From the NCBI RefSeq assembly GCF_047468865.1, contig NZ_JBLGTV010000017.1, forward strand, positions 3,839 to 67,838: a stretch of 64,000 bases of DNA, in the 5' to 3' direction. Of this stretch, positions 27,035 to 36,167 are shown in pieces (position 1 is the stretch's first letter; the number at the start of each line of letters is the position of its first letter). Position numbers and translations under genes: made by a program. The stretch comes from Castellaniella hirudinis_A. GTDB lineage: Bacteria; Pseudomonadota; Gammaproteobacteria; Burkholderiales; Burkholderiaceae_B. The notes under the pieces are model-generated. The model ran no database searches, was not told the origin of the DNA, and worked only from the letters and a program-made list of their open reading frames with translations.

Positions 27035-28828
27035 ATGGACCACATCCGCAACTTCTCCATCATTGCGCACATCGATCATGGCAAATCGACCCTGGCCGAT
27101 CGCCTGATCCATCGCTGCGGCGGTCTGCAAGACCGCGAGATGGCGGCCCAGGTGCTCGATTCCATGGATATCGAACGCGAACGCGGGATCACCATCAAGG
27201 CCCAGACGGCCGCGCTGCGCTATACCGCCGCCGATGGGCGGGTGTATGCGCTCAACCTCATCGACACGCCGGGCCACGTCGACTTCTCCTACGAGGTCAG
27301 CCGCTCGCTGTCGGCCTGTGAGGGCGCGCTGCTGGTGGTCGATTCCACCCAGGGGGTCGAGGCCCAGACCGTGGCCAATTGCTACACCGCCATCGAACTC
27401 GGCGTCGAAGTCCTGCCCGTGCTGAACAAAATGGATCTGCCTTCGGCCGACCCCGATGCCGCCGCGTCGGAGATCGAGGACGTCATCGGCATCGACGCCA
27501 CCGACGCCATCCAGGCCAGCGCCAAGACCGGCCTGGGCATCGACGAAATCCTGGAAGCCGTGGTGGCGCGCGTGCCGCCCCCCGAAGGCGACCCCGATGC
27601 CCCCCTGCAGGCGCTGATCATTGATTCCTGGTTCGATAATTACGTGGGGGTGGTGATGCTGGTGCGCATCGTCAACGGCACGCTGCGGCCCAAGGACAAG
27701 CTGCTGCTGATGGCCACCGGCGCCGCGCACCTGTGCGAACAGCTGGGGGTGTTCACACCGAAATCCCAGCCGCGCCCGTCGCTGTCGGCGGGCGAGGTCG
27801 GTTTCGTCATCGCCGGCATCAAAGAACTCGAACACGCCAAGGTCGGCGACACGGTCACCCTGGCGGCCAAACCCGCCGCCGCGCCTTTGCCGGGTTTCAA
27901 GGAAGTCAAGCCGCAGGTGTTCGCGGGGGTCTATCCGGTGGAATCCAGCGAATACGACCAGTTGCGGGATTCCCTCGAAAAGCTCAAGCTCAATGATTCT
28001 TCCCTGATGTTCGAGCCCGAGGTCTCGCAGGCGCTGGGGTTCGGGTTCCGCTGCGGCTTTCTGGGCCTATTGCACATGGATATCGTGCAAGAGCGCCTGG
28101 AACGCGAATTCGACATGGACATCATCACCACGGCGCCGTCCGTGGTCTATGAAGTCCTGCACCGCGATGGCACGCTGATGATGGTCGACAGCCCGGCGCG
28201 CATGCCCGAGGTCGGCCACATCCAGGAAATCCGCGAGCCCATCATGACCGTCACGCTGTTCATGCCGCAGGAATACGTCGGGCCGGTGATGTCCCTGTGC
28301 ACGGCCAAGCGCGGCGTGCAGCTCAACATGAGCTACCACGGCCGCCAGGTGCATCTCAGCTACGAGATACCGCTGGCTGAAATCGTGCTGGATTTCTTCG
28401 ACCGCCTGAAATCCGTGTCCCGGGGCTACGCCTCCATGGATTACGAGTTCAAGGAATACCGGGTCGCCGACGTGGTGCGGGTCGATCTCCTGATCAACGG
28501 CGATCGAGTGGATGCCCTGTCCATGATCGTGCACCGGGCCAACGCCCGGCCCCGGGGCCGGGAAGTCGTCACGCGCATGCGCGGCCTGATCCCGCGACAG
28601 ATGTTCGACATTGCCATCCAGGCGGCCATCGGCGTCGAGGTCGTGGCCCGGGAAAACGTCAAGGCCCTGCGCAAGAACGTGCTGGCCAAGTGTTACGGCG
28701 GGGATATCTCGCGTAAAAAGAAGCTGCTGGAAAAACAAAAAGCCGGCAAGAAACGCATGAAGCAGGTCGGCAATGTCGAGATCCCCCAGGAAGCCTTCCT
28801 GGCCGTCTTGCAGGTCGACGATAAGTAA
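27035..28828 (+). CDS. lepA: Elongation factor 4 (LepA)
   Basis: Ribosome-associated GTPase, 597 aa, usual length. It begins MDHIRNFSIIAHIDHGKST (G1), then DTPGHVDFSYEV (G3) and NKMDLP (G4). The LepA-specific C-terminus KNVLAKCYGGDISRKKKLLE is complete. The frame extends upstream but the ATG at 27035 matches family starts. It heads lepA-lepB-rnc-era-recO. Confidence 0.97.
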   Translation: MDHIRNFSIIAHIDHGKSTLADRLIHRCGGLQDREMAAQVLDSMDIERERGITIKAQTAALRYTAADGRVYALNLIDTPGHVDFSYEVSRSLSACEGALLVVDSTQGVEAQTVANCYTAIELGVEVLPVLNKMDLPSADPDAAASEIEDVIGIDATDAIQASAKTGLGIDEILEAVVARVPPPEGDPDAPLQALIIDSWFDNYVGVVMLVRIVNGTLRPKDKLLLMATGAAHLCEQLGVFTPKSQPRPSLSAGEVGFVIAGIKELEHAKVGDTVTLAAKPAAAPLPGFKEVKPQVFAGVYPVESSEYDQLRDSLEKLKLNDSSLMFEPEVSQALGFGFRCGFLGLLHMDIVQERLEREFDMDIITTAPSVVYEVLHRDGTLMMVDSPARMPEVGHIQEIREPIMTVTLFMPQEYVGPVMSLCTAKRGVQLNMSYHGRQVHLSYEIPLAEIVLDFFDRLKSVSRGYASMDYEFKEYRVADVVRVDLLINGDRVDALSMIVHRANARPRGREVVTRMRGLIPRQMFDIAIQAAIGVEVVARENVKALRKNVLAKCYGGDISRKKKLLEKQKAGKKRMKQVGNVEIPQEAFLAVLQVDDK

Positions 28829-28837
28829 GGATAATTC

Positions 28838-29725
28838 ATGAGCTGGGATTTCGCTCTTTTGCTGTTCATTGCCCTGGTGGTGACGGGTCTGGTCTGGCTG
28901 TGGGATCGTGTGCGCCTGCGCGAGGCGCGCCGCGCGCGCGCGCAGGCCGCCGCCCAGGCCTGCCGCAACAACGCGGCGGGCCTGGATCCGCAGGCGCTGC
29001 AGGCCGAATGCCAGCAGGCGTACAACCGGGCGCTGCAGGCGCCGTGGTGGGTCGAATACTGTGTCAGTTTCTTTCCGGTCATCCTGTTCGTGTTCGTGCT
29101 GCGCTCCTTTGTGGTCGAGCCGTTCCGCATCCCGTCGGGCTCCATGCTGCCGACGCTGGAAAACGGCGACCTGATTCTGGTGAATAAATTCCAGTACGGC
29201 ATCCGCCTGCCGGTGGTCGACCGGAAAATCATTCCCCTGGGGGTGCCTCAGCGCGGCGATGTGGTGGTGTTCCGCTACCCGGTCGACCCCGACGTCGATT
29301 ACATCAAGCGCGTGGTGGGCCTGCCCGGCGATGTGGTGGAATACCGCGACAAGGTGCTGTCCATCAATGGCCAGGTGGTGCCTCATGCCCGCGACGGCGA
29401 CTACTACGAGCCCGACCGCGCAAACTATGTCGGGCAGTACCAGGAACAACTGGGGGCGGTGTCGCACCGGATTCTGCTGAATGTGAATGCGCCGCAGGAC
29501 ATCATGCCCATTACGCGCTTCCCCGACTTCAAAGCCTGCACGTATTTCAGCGATGGCGTGCGCTGCACGGTGCCCGAAGGCCATTACTTCATGATGGGCG
29601 ACAACCGCGACAATAGCCTGGACAGCCGCTATTGGGGCTTCGTGCCGGATCGCTACCTGGTGGGCCGGGCCTTCTTCGTCTGGATGAATTTCAGTTCGCC
29701 CAGCCGCATCGGGGGCTTTCACTGA
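28838..29725 (+). CDS. lepB: Signal peptidase I
   Basis: Inner-membrane protease that removes Sec/Tat signal peptides, 295 aa. Two N-terminal membrane helices lie near residues 3-25 and 70-90. The catalytic Ser is in PSGSMLPTLENGD and Lys in YIKRVVGLPGD. The GDNRDNSLDSRYWGFVP box is complete. lepA precedes by nine bases and rnc overlaps by one base (TGATG). Confidence 0.97.
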   Translation: MSWDFALLLFIALVVTGLVWLWDRVRLREARRARAQAAAQACRNNAAGLDPQALQAECQQAYNRALQAPWWVEYCVSFFPVILFVFVLRSFVVEPFRIPSGSMLPTLENGDLILVNKFQYGIRLPVVDRKIIPLGVPQRGDVVVFRYPVDPDVDYIKRVVGLPGDVVEYRDKVLSINGQVVPHARDGDYYEPDRANYVGQYQEQLGAVSHRILLNVNAPQDIMPITRFPDFKACTYFSDGVRCTVPEGHYFMMGDNRDNSLDSRYWGFVPDRYLVGRAFFVWMNFSSPSRIGGFH

Positions 29726-30474
29726 TGGCCGGCCTGGATACGCTGCAGCAGGCCCTGGGCTATCAGTACCGGGATCAGGGCCTGCTGGCCCAGGCGCTGA
29801 CCCACCGCAGCCATGGCATGCCGCACAACGAGCGCCTGGAGTTCCTGGGCGATTCCATTCTGAATTTCGTCGTTTCCACCCTGTTGTTCGCCGAACACGC
29901 CGAGATGGACGAGGGCGATCTGTCGCGGGTGCGGGCCAATCTGGTGAAGCAGTCCGCGCTGGCCGGCATCGCCCAGCGGCTGGCCCTGTCCGAGCACTTG
30001 CGGCTGGGCGAGGGCGAGCTGAAAAGCGGCGGTTTTCGCCGTCCGTCCATTCTGGCCGATGCTGTCGAAGCGATCCTGGGGGCCGTCTACCTGGACGGTG
30101 GCTATGAGCAGGCGCGCGGCGTGATCGCCCGCCTGTACCGCCCCTTGCTGGATCACCTGGATGTGCGGGCCAGCGGCAAAGACCCCAAGACCCAGCTGCA
30201 GGAAATTCTGCAGGGCCGGGGGCTGGATTTACCGCGCTACCAAGTGATGTCGGTGCGCGGCGCGGCCCACGACCAGACGTTCGAGGTCAGTTGCCGGGTG
30301 CCCGCGCTGGCGATCGACGTGCAGGCGTGCGGCGGCAGCCGCCGGGCCGCCGAGCAGGCCGCCGCCACCCGGGCGATTGCGGCCGTGCAGGCCCTGGGGC
30401 CGATCCGGCGATCCCGGCGGCGGCACCACAAAACATCCGCGTCCGCCACGCCCGCTGCTTCGGAGTCCCCATGA
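29725..30474 (+). CDS. rnc: Ribonuclease III
   Basis: Double-strand-specific RNase for rRNA and mRNA processing, 249 aa. The RIII signature is ERLEFLGDSILNFV, with further metal ligands in DAVEAILGAVYLDGG. The dsRNA-binding domain starts at DPKTQLQEILQ (about residue 155). A basic tail of about 20 residues follows. Overlaps era by four bases. Confidence 0.97.
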   Translation: MAGLDTLQQALGYQYRDQGLLAQALTHRSHGMPHNERLEFLGDSILNFVVSTLLFAEHAEMDEGDLSRVRANLVKQSALAGIAQRLALSEHLRLGEGELKSGGFRRPSILADAVEAILGAVYLDGGYEQARGVIARLYRPLLDHLDVRASGKDPKTQLQEILQGRGLDLPRYQVMSVRGAAHDQTFEVSCRVPALAIDVQACGGSRRAAEQAAATRAIAAVQALGPIRRSRRRHHKTSASATPAASESP

Positions 30475-31415
30475 CCCAGTCGGATTCTTCTTTCACCCCC
30501 GAGAGCCGGGCGCCGTCCGGGCCAGCCGCGCAGGCGGCTGGCCGCTGCGGCTTCGTGGCCCTGGTGGGACGTCCCAACGTCGGCAAATCCACCTTGGGCA
30601 ATGCGCTGATCGGCGCCAAATTGTCCATCGTGTCGCGCAAGGCCCAGACCACCCGGCATCGCATCCACGGGGTGTTGACGCAGGGCGCGGATCAATTCGT
30701 CTTTGTCGATACCCCGGGCTTCCAGACCCGCCATGGCGGGGCCATGAACCGCATGATGAACCGCGTGGTCACTCAGGCGCTGGCCGAGGTCGATGTGGTG
30801 GTGCATGTGGTCGAGGCGGGCAAATGGTCCGCCGGCGATGCGGCTGTGGTGCCCTTGCTGCCCCGGCATTGTCCGGTGATTCTGGCGGTCAACAAGGTCG
30901 ATGCCCTGAAGGACAAGAACGCCCTGTTCGCCTATGTGGCGCGTCTGACGCAGCAGTTTCCCTATGCCGCCGTGGTGCCCCTCAGCGCCCTGCGCGGGGT
31001 GCAGCTGGATGTTTTGCTGCGGGAAATCGCCCAGTATCTGCCCGCGGGCGAGCACTTGTTCGAAGCCGATGCGTTTACCGATCGTCCGGTGCGTTTTCTG
31101 GTATCCGAACTGATCCGCGAAAAGATTTTCCGCCTGGTGGGCGATGAGCTGCCCTACGGCTGCACGGTGGTCATCGAACAATGGGAAGAAAACGATGCCG
31201 GGGCGCGGATCGCCGCGTGCGTCGTGATCGAGCGCGACAGCCATCGGCCCATTTTGCTGGGGGCCGGCGGCCAGCACATGAAACGCATCGCCACCGAAGC
31301 CCGCCAGGACATCGTGCGCCTGCTGGACAAGGCCGTCCACCTGGACATCTATATCAAAGTGCGCAAGGGCTGGTCCGGGCGCGACGCCACGCTGCGCGAA
31401 CTGGGCTATGACTGA
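30471..31415 (+). CDS. era: GTPase Era
   Basis: GTPase required for 16S rRNA maturation and 30S assembly, 314 aa. G1 is GRPNVGKST, G3 DTPGF, G4 NKVDAL. The C-terminal KH domain holds GAGGQHMKRIATEARQDI. About 25 extra, probably disordered residues precede the GTPase fold. The start at 30471 is inside the rnc stop (ATGA), as is common for rnc-era. Confidence 0.96.
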   Translation: MTQSDSSFTPESRAPSGPAAQAAGRCGFVALVGRPNVGKSTLGNALIGAKLSIVSRKAQTTRHRIHGVLTQGADQFVFVDTPGFQTRHGGAMNRMMNRVVTQALAEVDVVVHVVEAGKWSAGDAAVVPLLPRHCPVILAVNKVDALKDKNALFAYVARLTQQFPYAAVVPLSALRGVQLDVLLREIAQYLPAGEHLFEADAFTDRPVRFLVSELIREKIFRLVGDELPYGCTVVIEQWEENDAGARIAACVVIERDSHRPILLGAGGQHMKRIATEARQDIVRLLDKAVHLDIYIKVRKGWSGRDATLRELGYD

Positions 31416-31469
31416 ACCCGGACAGCCTTTCGGGGCGCCGGGCTTCCCCGGGATCGGCCGGGGCCGCCC

Positions 31470-32063
31470 ATGAGCAAACGGGGTGTTCGGGTTCTGGACG
31501 CGCCGGCCTATGTGCTGCATGCCAGCCCTTGGCGTGAAACCTCGCTGCTGGCCCAGTGCTTCAGCCGGGATCACGGCCTGGTGGTGCTGGTGGCCAAGGG
31601 GGCCAAGCGGCCGTATTCGGTGCTGCGCCCCGTGCTGGTGGCGTTTCAGCCCTTGAGCCTGTCGTGGTCGGTGGGGACGGGGGACATCCATACCCTGACC
31701 CGGGCGGAATCCGGGCCGGTGCGCCTGCTGGCGGGCCGCGCAATGCTGTCGGCCTGGTACTTGAATGAGCTGATTCTGCGCCTGTTGGGGCGTGAAGACC
31801 CGCACCCCGGCGTGTATGACGCCTACGATGCGGCTCTGGACGCCCTGGCGCTCGGGGCCGGGCAGCCCCTGGCCCCGGCCTTGCGGCGGTTTGAGTGGTT
31901 GCTGCTGGAACAGGCCGGCTACGGGGTGGATGGCCCGCCGCCGGATTTCGACGACGTCGCGCAGGAACCGGCCCTGCGGCAGGCCCTGCGCGAACGCCTG
32001 GATCAGTTGCTGGAAACGCCTTTGCGCACGCGCCAGGTGTTGATGGATTTGCAGCGGTATTGA
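31470..32063 (+). CDS. recO: DNA repair protein RecO (compact form)
   Basis: RecFOR-pathway mediator that helps load RecA. An OB-fold N-terminus (DAPAYVLHASPWRETSLLAQCFSRD would be its first strands) and a helical C-terminus ending PLRTRQVLMDLQRY are both recognisable. At 197 aa it is clearly shorter than the usual 230-260; the missing stretch is between LLLEQAGYGVD and the last helix, where other RecO proteins have an extra segment. The era-recO order supports the call. Confidence 0.88.
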   Translation: MSKRGVRVLDAPAYVLHASPWRETSLLAQCFSRDHGLVVLVAKGAKRPYSVLRPVLVAFQPLSLSWSVGTGDIHTLTRAESGPVRLLAGRAMLSAWYLNELILRLLGREDPHPGVYDAYDAALDALALGAGQPLAPALRRFEWLLLEQAGYGVDGPPPDFDDVAQEPALRQALRERLDQLLETPLRTRQVLMDLQRY

Positions 32064-32162
32064 AAATGGAACGCCGCCCTCTCGGGGTGGCGAGGGGGCG
32101 GCGGGGTATCGCCTGCCGGCGCGGGGCGCCGCGCGGTGGCGCGGCGAAAAAGGCCGTGGCGT

Positions 32163-32864
32163 TTAGTCGCGGCTGCCGCCGAAGATGCCCAGCAGCATCA
32201 GCAGGTTGGTGAAGATATTGTAGAGATCCAGGTAGACCGCCAGGGTGGCCGAAACGTAGTTGGTTTCGCCGCCATTGATGATGCGCTGCAGGTCGACCAG
32301 CAGGAAGGCGGAAAAAATACCGATGGCCAGCACGGACAGCGTGAGCATCAGGGCCGGGATCTGCAGGAACATGTTGGCGACCATGGCCACCAGCAGCAGG
32401 ATGACGCCCACGAACAGGAATTTCTGCAAGTGGGTGAAATCGCGTTTGGTGGTGCTGGCCACGGTGGCCATGGTGCCGAAGACGGCCGCCGTGCCGCCGA
32501 AGGCCAGCATGATCAGCTGGGCGCCGTTGCCCATGCCCAGAACATGCCCCAGCAGGCGCGACAGCATCAGCCCCATGAAGAAGGTGAAGCCCAGGAGCAG
32601 AACCACCCCCAGGGACGAGTTTTTGTTGCGCTCGACCAGGAACATGAGGCCGAAGGCCCCCACCAGGAACACCAGCGTGCTGACGCCGGGGCTGGCGGCC
32701 ATGAACTGGTTGACCCCGGACGTGAGGCCCAGCGCAGCGCCCAGCACAGTGGGGATCAGGGAGAGGGCCAGCAGCCAGTAGGTGTTGCGCAGCACGCGGT
32801 TGCGGACGGTGACCGATGTGTTATAGGTGCCGGCACGCGGTAGGGAGTGGCGAAAGTCGGACAT
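32163..32864 (-). CDS. BAX inhibitor-1 family membrane protein (YccA/YbhL-like)
   Basis: Multi-pass inner-membrane protein, 233 aa with about seven hydrophobic segments starting at NTYWLLALSLIPTVLGAALG. The family hallmark near the C-terminus is AVYLDLYNIFTNLLMLLG. Bacterial members include YccA, which modulates FtsH, and YbhL; the exact role here is not defined. AGGAAA precedes the ATG. Its promoter region is the 177-bp gap towards holC. Confidence 0.88.
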   Translation of the reverse strand: MSDFRHSLPRAGTYNTSVTVRNRVLRNTYWLLALSLIPTVLGAALGLTSGVNQFMAASPGVSTLVFLVGAFGLMFLVERNKNSSLGVVLLLGFTFFMGLMLSRLLGHVLGMGNGAQLIMLAFGGTAAVFGTMATVASTTKRDFTHLQKFLFVGVILLLVAMVANMFLQIPALMLTLSVLAIGIFSAFLLVDLQRIINGGETNYVSATLAVYLDLYNIFTNLLMLLGIFGGSRD

Positions 32865-33041
32865 GGTGGTTTCCTGTCTAGTGTCGGAACAAGGGGATGG
32901 CGCAGTATAGGATAGCCAGCGGGTTACTGGAATCTTACATGAAGCTGAATCCATGCGTCCAGTGCAGTCGCTGTGCCGCAACGGGTTTGACACCGATCGC
33001 GGGCCAAGGTTCCGTGTCTGGCGGCATGACGGCGTGGCGGG

Positions 33042-33473
33042 TCAGGTGGTGGCGAGCTGATGCCCGCGGACGTCATGCCCGTCCTGGCGGTATTGCGCCC
33101 AGCGCTGGCGGGCGGCCTGCTGGTCGGCGGGGTGGCCCGAAACGATCTCCAGGATGCGCGCAAAACGCCGGGCCTGCGGCGGGCAGTCCAGATCCAGGTT
33201 GAGCAGCCAGGGGGCGTCCGGGGCCTGATCCAGGGTTGCGGCATCGGGCAGCAGCAGGACGGGGGCTTGGTCCGCCAGCGGGTCGTCGGGCAGGGCGTGG
33301 GGGATGAAGCTGATGGGATCGAATTCCCAGAGCAGGCTGTCGAAGCGCCGCAGCCGTTTGGGGTCGGTGCAGTAGACCAGCAGGCGGTGGCCCGCCTGCA
33401 CGTGGCGCGCCGTGGTGCGGCACGCCGCCCGCAGGCGGTGCGCCGCGCCATAGGCGAAGTCGATGCGGCTCAT
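33042..33473 (-). CDS. holC: DNA polymerase III chi subunit
   Basis: Clamp-loader accessory subunit contacting SSB, 143 aa. The N-terminus MSRIDFAYGAAHRLRAACR and RLLVYCTDPKRLRRFDSLLW match HolC; a conserved Trp is in DSLLWEF. The ATG overlaps the pepA stop as ATGA, the conserved pepA-holC order. valS, often next, is not present. Confidence 0.93.
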   Translation of the reverse strand: MSRIDFAYGAAHRLRAACRTTARHVQAGHRLLVYCTDPKRLRRFDSLLWEFDPISFIPHALPDDPLADQAPVLLLPDAATLDQAPDAPWLLNLDLDCPPQARRFARILEIVSGHPADQQAARQRWAQYRQDGHDVRGHQLATT

Positions 33474-34966
33474 GCCTGGGATTGGCCCAGCAGATATTGC
33501 ACCAGCAGGGGCACCGGGCGTCCGGTGGCGCCTTTTTGCTTGCCTTCCAGCCACGCGGTGCCTGCGATGTCCAGGTGCGCCCAGCGGTATTTGCCCGTGA
33601 AACGCGACAGGAAGCAGGCCGCCGTGGTGGACCCGGCGGGCCGCCCGCCGATATTGGCCATGTCGGCGAAATTGGATTTCAGCTGATCCTGGTAGGCGTC
33701 TTCGAGGGGCATGCGCCAGGCGGGATCCTGGGCCTGGCGGCTGGCGGCCAGCAGGTCGGCGGCCAGGGCTTCGTCCTGGGTGAACAGGCCGCTGTTGACG
33801 TGGCCCAGGGCGATGACGCAGGCCCCCGTCAGGGTGGCGACGTCGATGACGGCGGCGGGTTTGAAGCGCTCGGCGTAGGTCAGGGCGTCGCACAGGATCA
33901 GGCGACCTTCGGCGTCGGTGTTCAGGACTTCGATGGTCTGGCCGGACATGCTGGTGATGATGTCGCCGGGCTTGAGCGCCGCGCCGCTGGGCAGGTTTTC
34001 GCAGCTGGGGACGATGGCGATGACCTCGCGCGGCAGGTCGAGCTCGGCCACGGCGCGCATGGCGCCCAGCACGCTGGCGGCGCCGCACATGTCGAATTTC
34101 ATTTCGTCCATGGCCGGACCGGGTTTGAGCGAGATGCCGCCGGCGTCGAAGGTGATGCCCTTGCCCACCAGCACGATGGGGGCGGCCTTGCGCGCGGCCG
34201 TCTGGCCAGGGGTGTGGCGCAGCACGATGAAAGCCGGCGGCTGCACCGAGCCTTTGGCCACGGACAGGAAGGAGCCCATGTTCAGGGCTTCGATTTTTTT
34301 CTGATCCAGGACTTCGGCCTTGAGTGTTTTGTATTGCTTGGCCAGGTCGCGGGCGGTCTGGCCCAGGTAGGTGGGCGTGCAGACGTTGGGCGGCAGATCG
34401 CCCAGCAGGCGGGCCAGGTTGACCCCGGCGCCGATGGCGGCCCCCTGGGCCAGGCCGGGCTTGGCCTGGGCGGCCTGGCTGCGCGACAGGTGCAGGGTGA
34501 AGCTGCGCAGTTTGACGGCGGGCTTGGCCTGGCTGAAGGTCCGGTCGTAGCGGTAGGCGGCGGCGCTGACCAGCCGGGCCGCGGTGCGGGCCAGGTCGGC
34601 GACGGCGGCGCCGGGGCAATCCAGGCCGCATAGGGTGGAGGTGGCCGTGGCCACCCCGGCGCGCGCGCAGTAGGCCGCGAAGGCCTGGTGGGCCTGGGCC
34701 AGGGTCGTGGCGGACAGTTTTTCAGGGTCGCCCAGTCCGAGTAGAATGACGCGATCGGCCGTGATGCCCGCCGGGGCGTGCAGGGGAAGGCAGTTGCCGG
34801 GGGCGGCCTCGAACTCGGTCTGTGCGACCGCGCGGATGGCCCCCTGGGCGGCCTGATCCAGCAGGTCGGCGGCGTGGCTCAGGCTGCCGTCTTTGAAAAC
34901 CCCCACCGCCAGTGCCTGGGTTTTCAGGGTGTGCAGGATGGTGGTGGTGCTTGTGCTAAATTCCAT
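33470..34966 (-). CDS. pepA: Leucyl aminopeptidase PepA
   Basis: Cytosolic M17 metallo-aminopeptidase, 498 aa; in E. coli PepA also binds DNA. The metal/active-site segments VGKGITFDAGGISLKPG and NTDAEGRLILCD are intact. The start ATG at 34966 has AAAGGA upstream. Divergent from lptF, as in many proteobacteria. Confidence 0.96.
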   Translation of the reverse strand: MEFSTSTTTILHTLKTQALAVGVFKDGSLSHAADLLDQAAQGAIRAVAQTEFEAAPGNCLPLHAPAGITADRVILLGLGDPEKLSATTLAQAHQAFAAYCARAGVATATSTLCGLDCPGAAVADLARTAARLVSAAAYRYDRTFSQAKPAVKLRSFTLHLSRSQAAQAKPGLAQGAAIGAGVNLARLLGDLPPNVCTPTYLGQTARDLAKQYKTLKAEVLDQKKIEALNMGSFLSVAKGSVQPPAFIVLRHTPGQTAARKAAPIVLVGKGITFDAGGISLKPGPAMDEMKFDMCGAASVLGAMRAVAELDLPREVIAIVPSCENLPSGAALKPGDIITSMSGQTIEVLNTDAEGRLILCDALTYAERFKPAAVIDVATLTGACVIALGHVNSGLFTQDEALAADLLAASRQAQDPAWRMPLEDAYQDQLKSNFADMANIGGRPAGSTTAACFLSRFTGKYRWAHLDIAGTAWLEGKQKGATGRPVPLLVQYLLGQSQA

Positions 34967-35051
34967 TCGTATTTCCTTTGGTCCAGCGGTGTGTGTCGGC
35001 TTCGGCCGCTCGCGCTTTCGGGATTGACGGGTCATTATTCCGCATTTTCCC

Positions 35052-36167
35052 ATGTCATTGTTCAAACGCGCCGTTTTTTCAGAGATCACCAGCCATGCCG
35101 GCATCGTGTTCTCCACCTTGCTGGTCGTCTGGCTCAGTGTGCTGATCGTGCGTTTGCTGGGTCAGGCGGCGGCGGGCGACATCGGCGCCAACGTGGTGCT
35201 GGGCCTGGCGGCGTTTTCCAGCATGACGGCACTGCCGGTGATCCTGTCGGTGGCCTTGTTCATCGCGGTGCTCACCACCGTCACCCGCAGCTACCGTGAA
35301 TCCGAGATGGCTGTGTGGTTCGCCAGCGGGCTGTCCCTGGCCAGCTGGTTGCGTCCCATCCTGTGGTTCGCGGTGCCGGTGGCCCTGGTGGTCGCCGCGC
35401 TGACCCTGGCGGCGTCCCCCTGGGCGTATGGCCAGATTGCCGAATACCGCCAGCGCTTCGAGCAGCGCTCCGATCTGTCCAAGGTCACGGCGGGGCAGTT
35501 CATTGAAACCGACGACGGGCAGCGGGTGTTCTTCGCCGAATCTCCCCGAAACCCGGACGATGAGCTGGGCCGGGTGATGGCCCGGGTCATCGAGCCCGAT
35601 TGGCTCAGTATCTTCACCGCCGACAGCGCAACCATCCGCACGGAAGAAAACGGCGACCGCTTCCTGGTGCTGGGCCCGGGCCACCGTTACGACTTGAAGC
35701 CGGGCACCCCGGAACTGCGCCTGCTGGATTTCGACAATTACGGGGTGCGCATCGAAAGCCGCACCGACCCGGGCGCCCTGGAAGCCGCCCGCCAGAAGGC
35801 GCTGCAGGAAATCAAGGCCCGGCCCACGCTCGATCTGCTGCAGCGCGGCGATGCCGAGTCCCTGTCGCAGCTGATGTGGCGCCTGGCGCTGCCCATCGCC
35901 GTGCTGAACCTGGCCTTGATCGCCTTGCCGCTGGGGGCCGTCAACCCCCGGCTGGGCCGCTCGGGCGATCTGCTGCTGGCCGGGCTGCTGGCGCTGCTGT
36001 ACATGAACCTGATCAATCTTTCGCGCGGCTGGATTGCCAACGAGGTGTTGTCCTTTGCCGTGGGGGTCTGGCTGGTGCATGTGTTGTTTCTGGCCTTGGG
36101 GCTGGGGATGCTGTGGTATCGCACGCGCTTGCGCCGGCCGCGCCGCGCGGCGCGGCCGGCCGACTAA
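35052..36167 (+). CDS. lptF: LPS export permease LptF
   Basis: Inner-membrane subunit of the LptBFG ABC exporter that extracts lipopolysaccharide, 371 aa. Six hydrophobic helices in a 3+3 arrangement flank a periplasmic domain (residues about 130-260). The N-terminus MSLFKRAVFSEITSHAG is typical. lptG, usually the next gene, is not found: LptF's stop overlaps the stop of the convergent LysR gene. Confidence 0.93.
   Translation: MSLFKRAVFSEITSHAGIVFSTLLVVWLSVLIVRLLGQAAAGDIGANVVLGLAAFSSMTALPVILSVALFIAVLTTVTRSYRESEMAVWFASGLSLASWLRPILWFAVPVALVVAALTLAASPWAYGQIAEYRQRFEQRSDLSKVTAGQFIETDDGQRVFFAESPRNPDDELGRVMARVIEPDWLSIFTADSATIRTEENGDRFLVLGPGHRYDLKPGTPELRLLDFDNYGVRIESRTDPGALEAARQKALQEIKARPTLDLLQRGDAESLSQLMWRLALPIAVLNLALIALPLGAVNPRLGRSGDLLLAGLLALLYMNLINLSRGWIANEVLSFAVGVWLVHVLFLALGLGMLWYRTRLRRPRRAARPAD

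Noticed and set aside
32897..33202. Small plus-strand frame with a CxxC-like stretch between the BAX inhibitor gene and holC
   Set aside because: Runs antisense into holC, has no ribosome site and no recognisable family; the gap is better read as promoter region.
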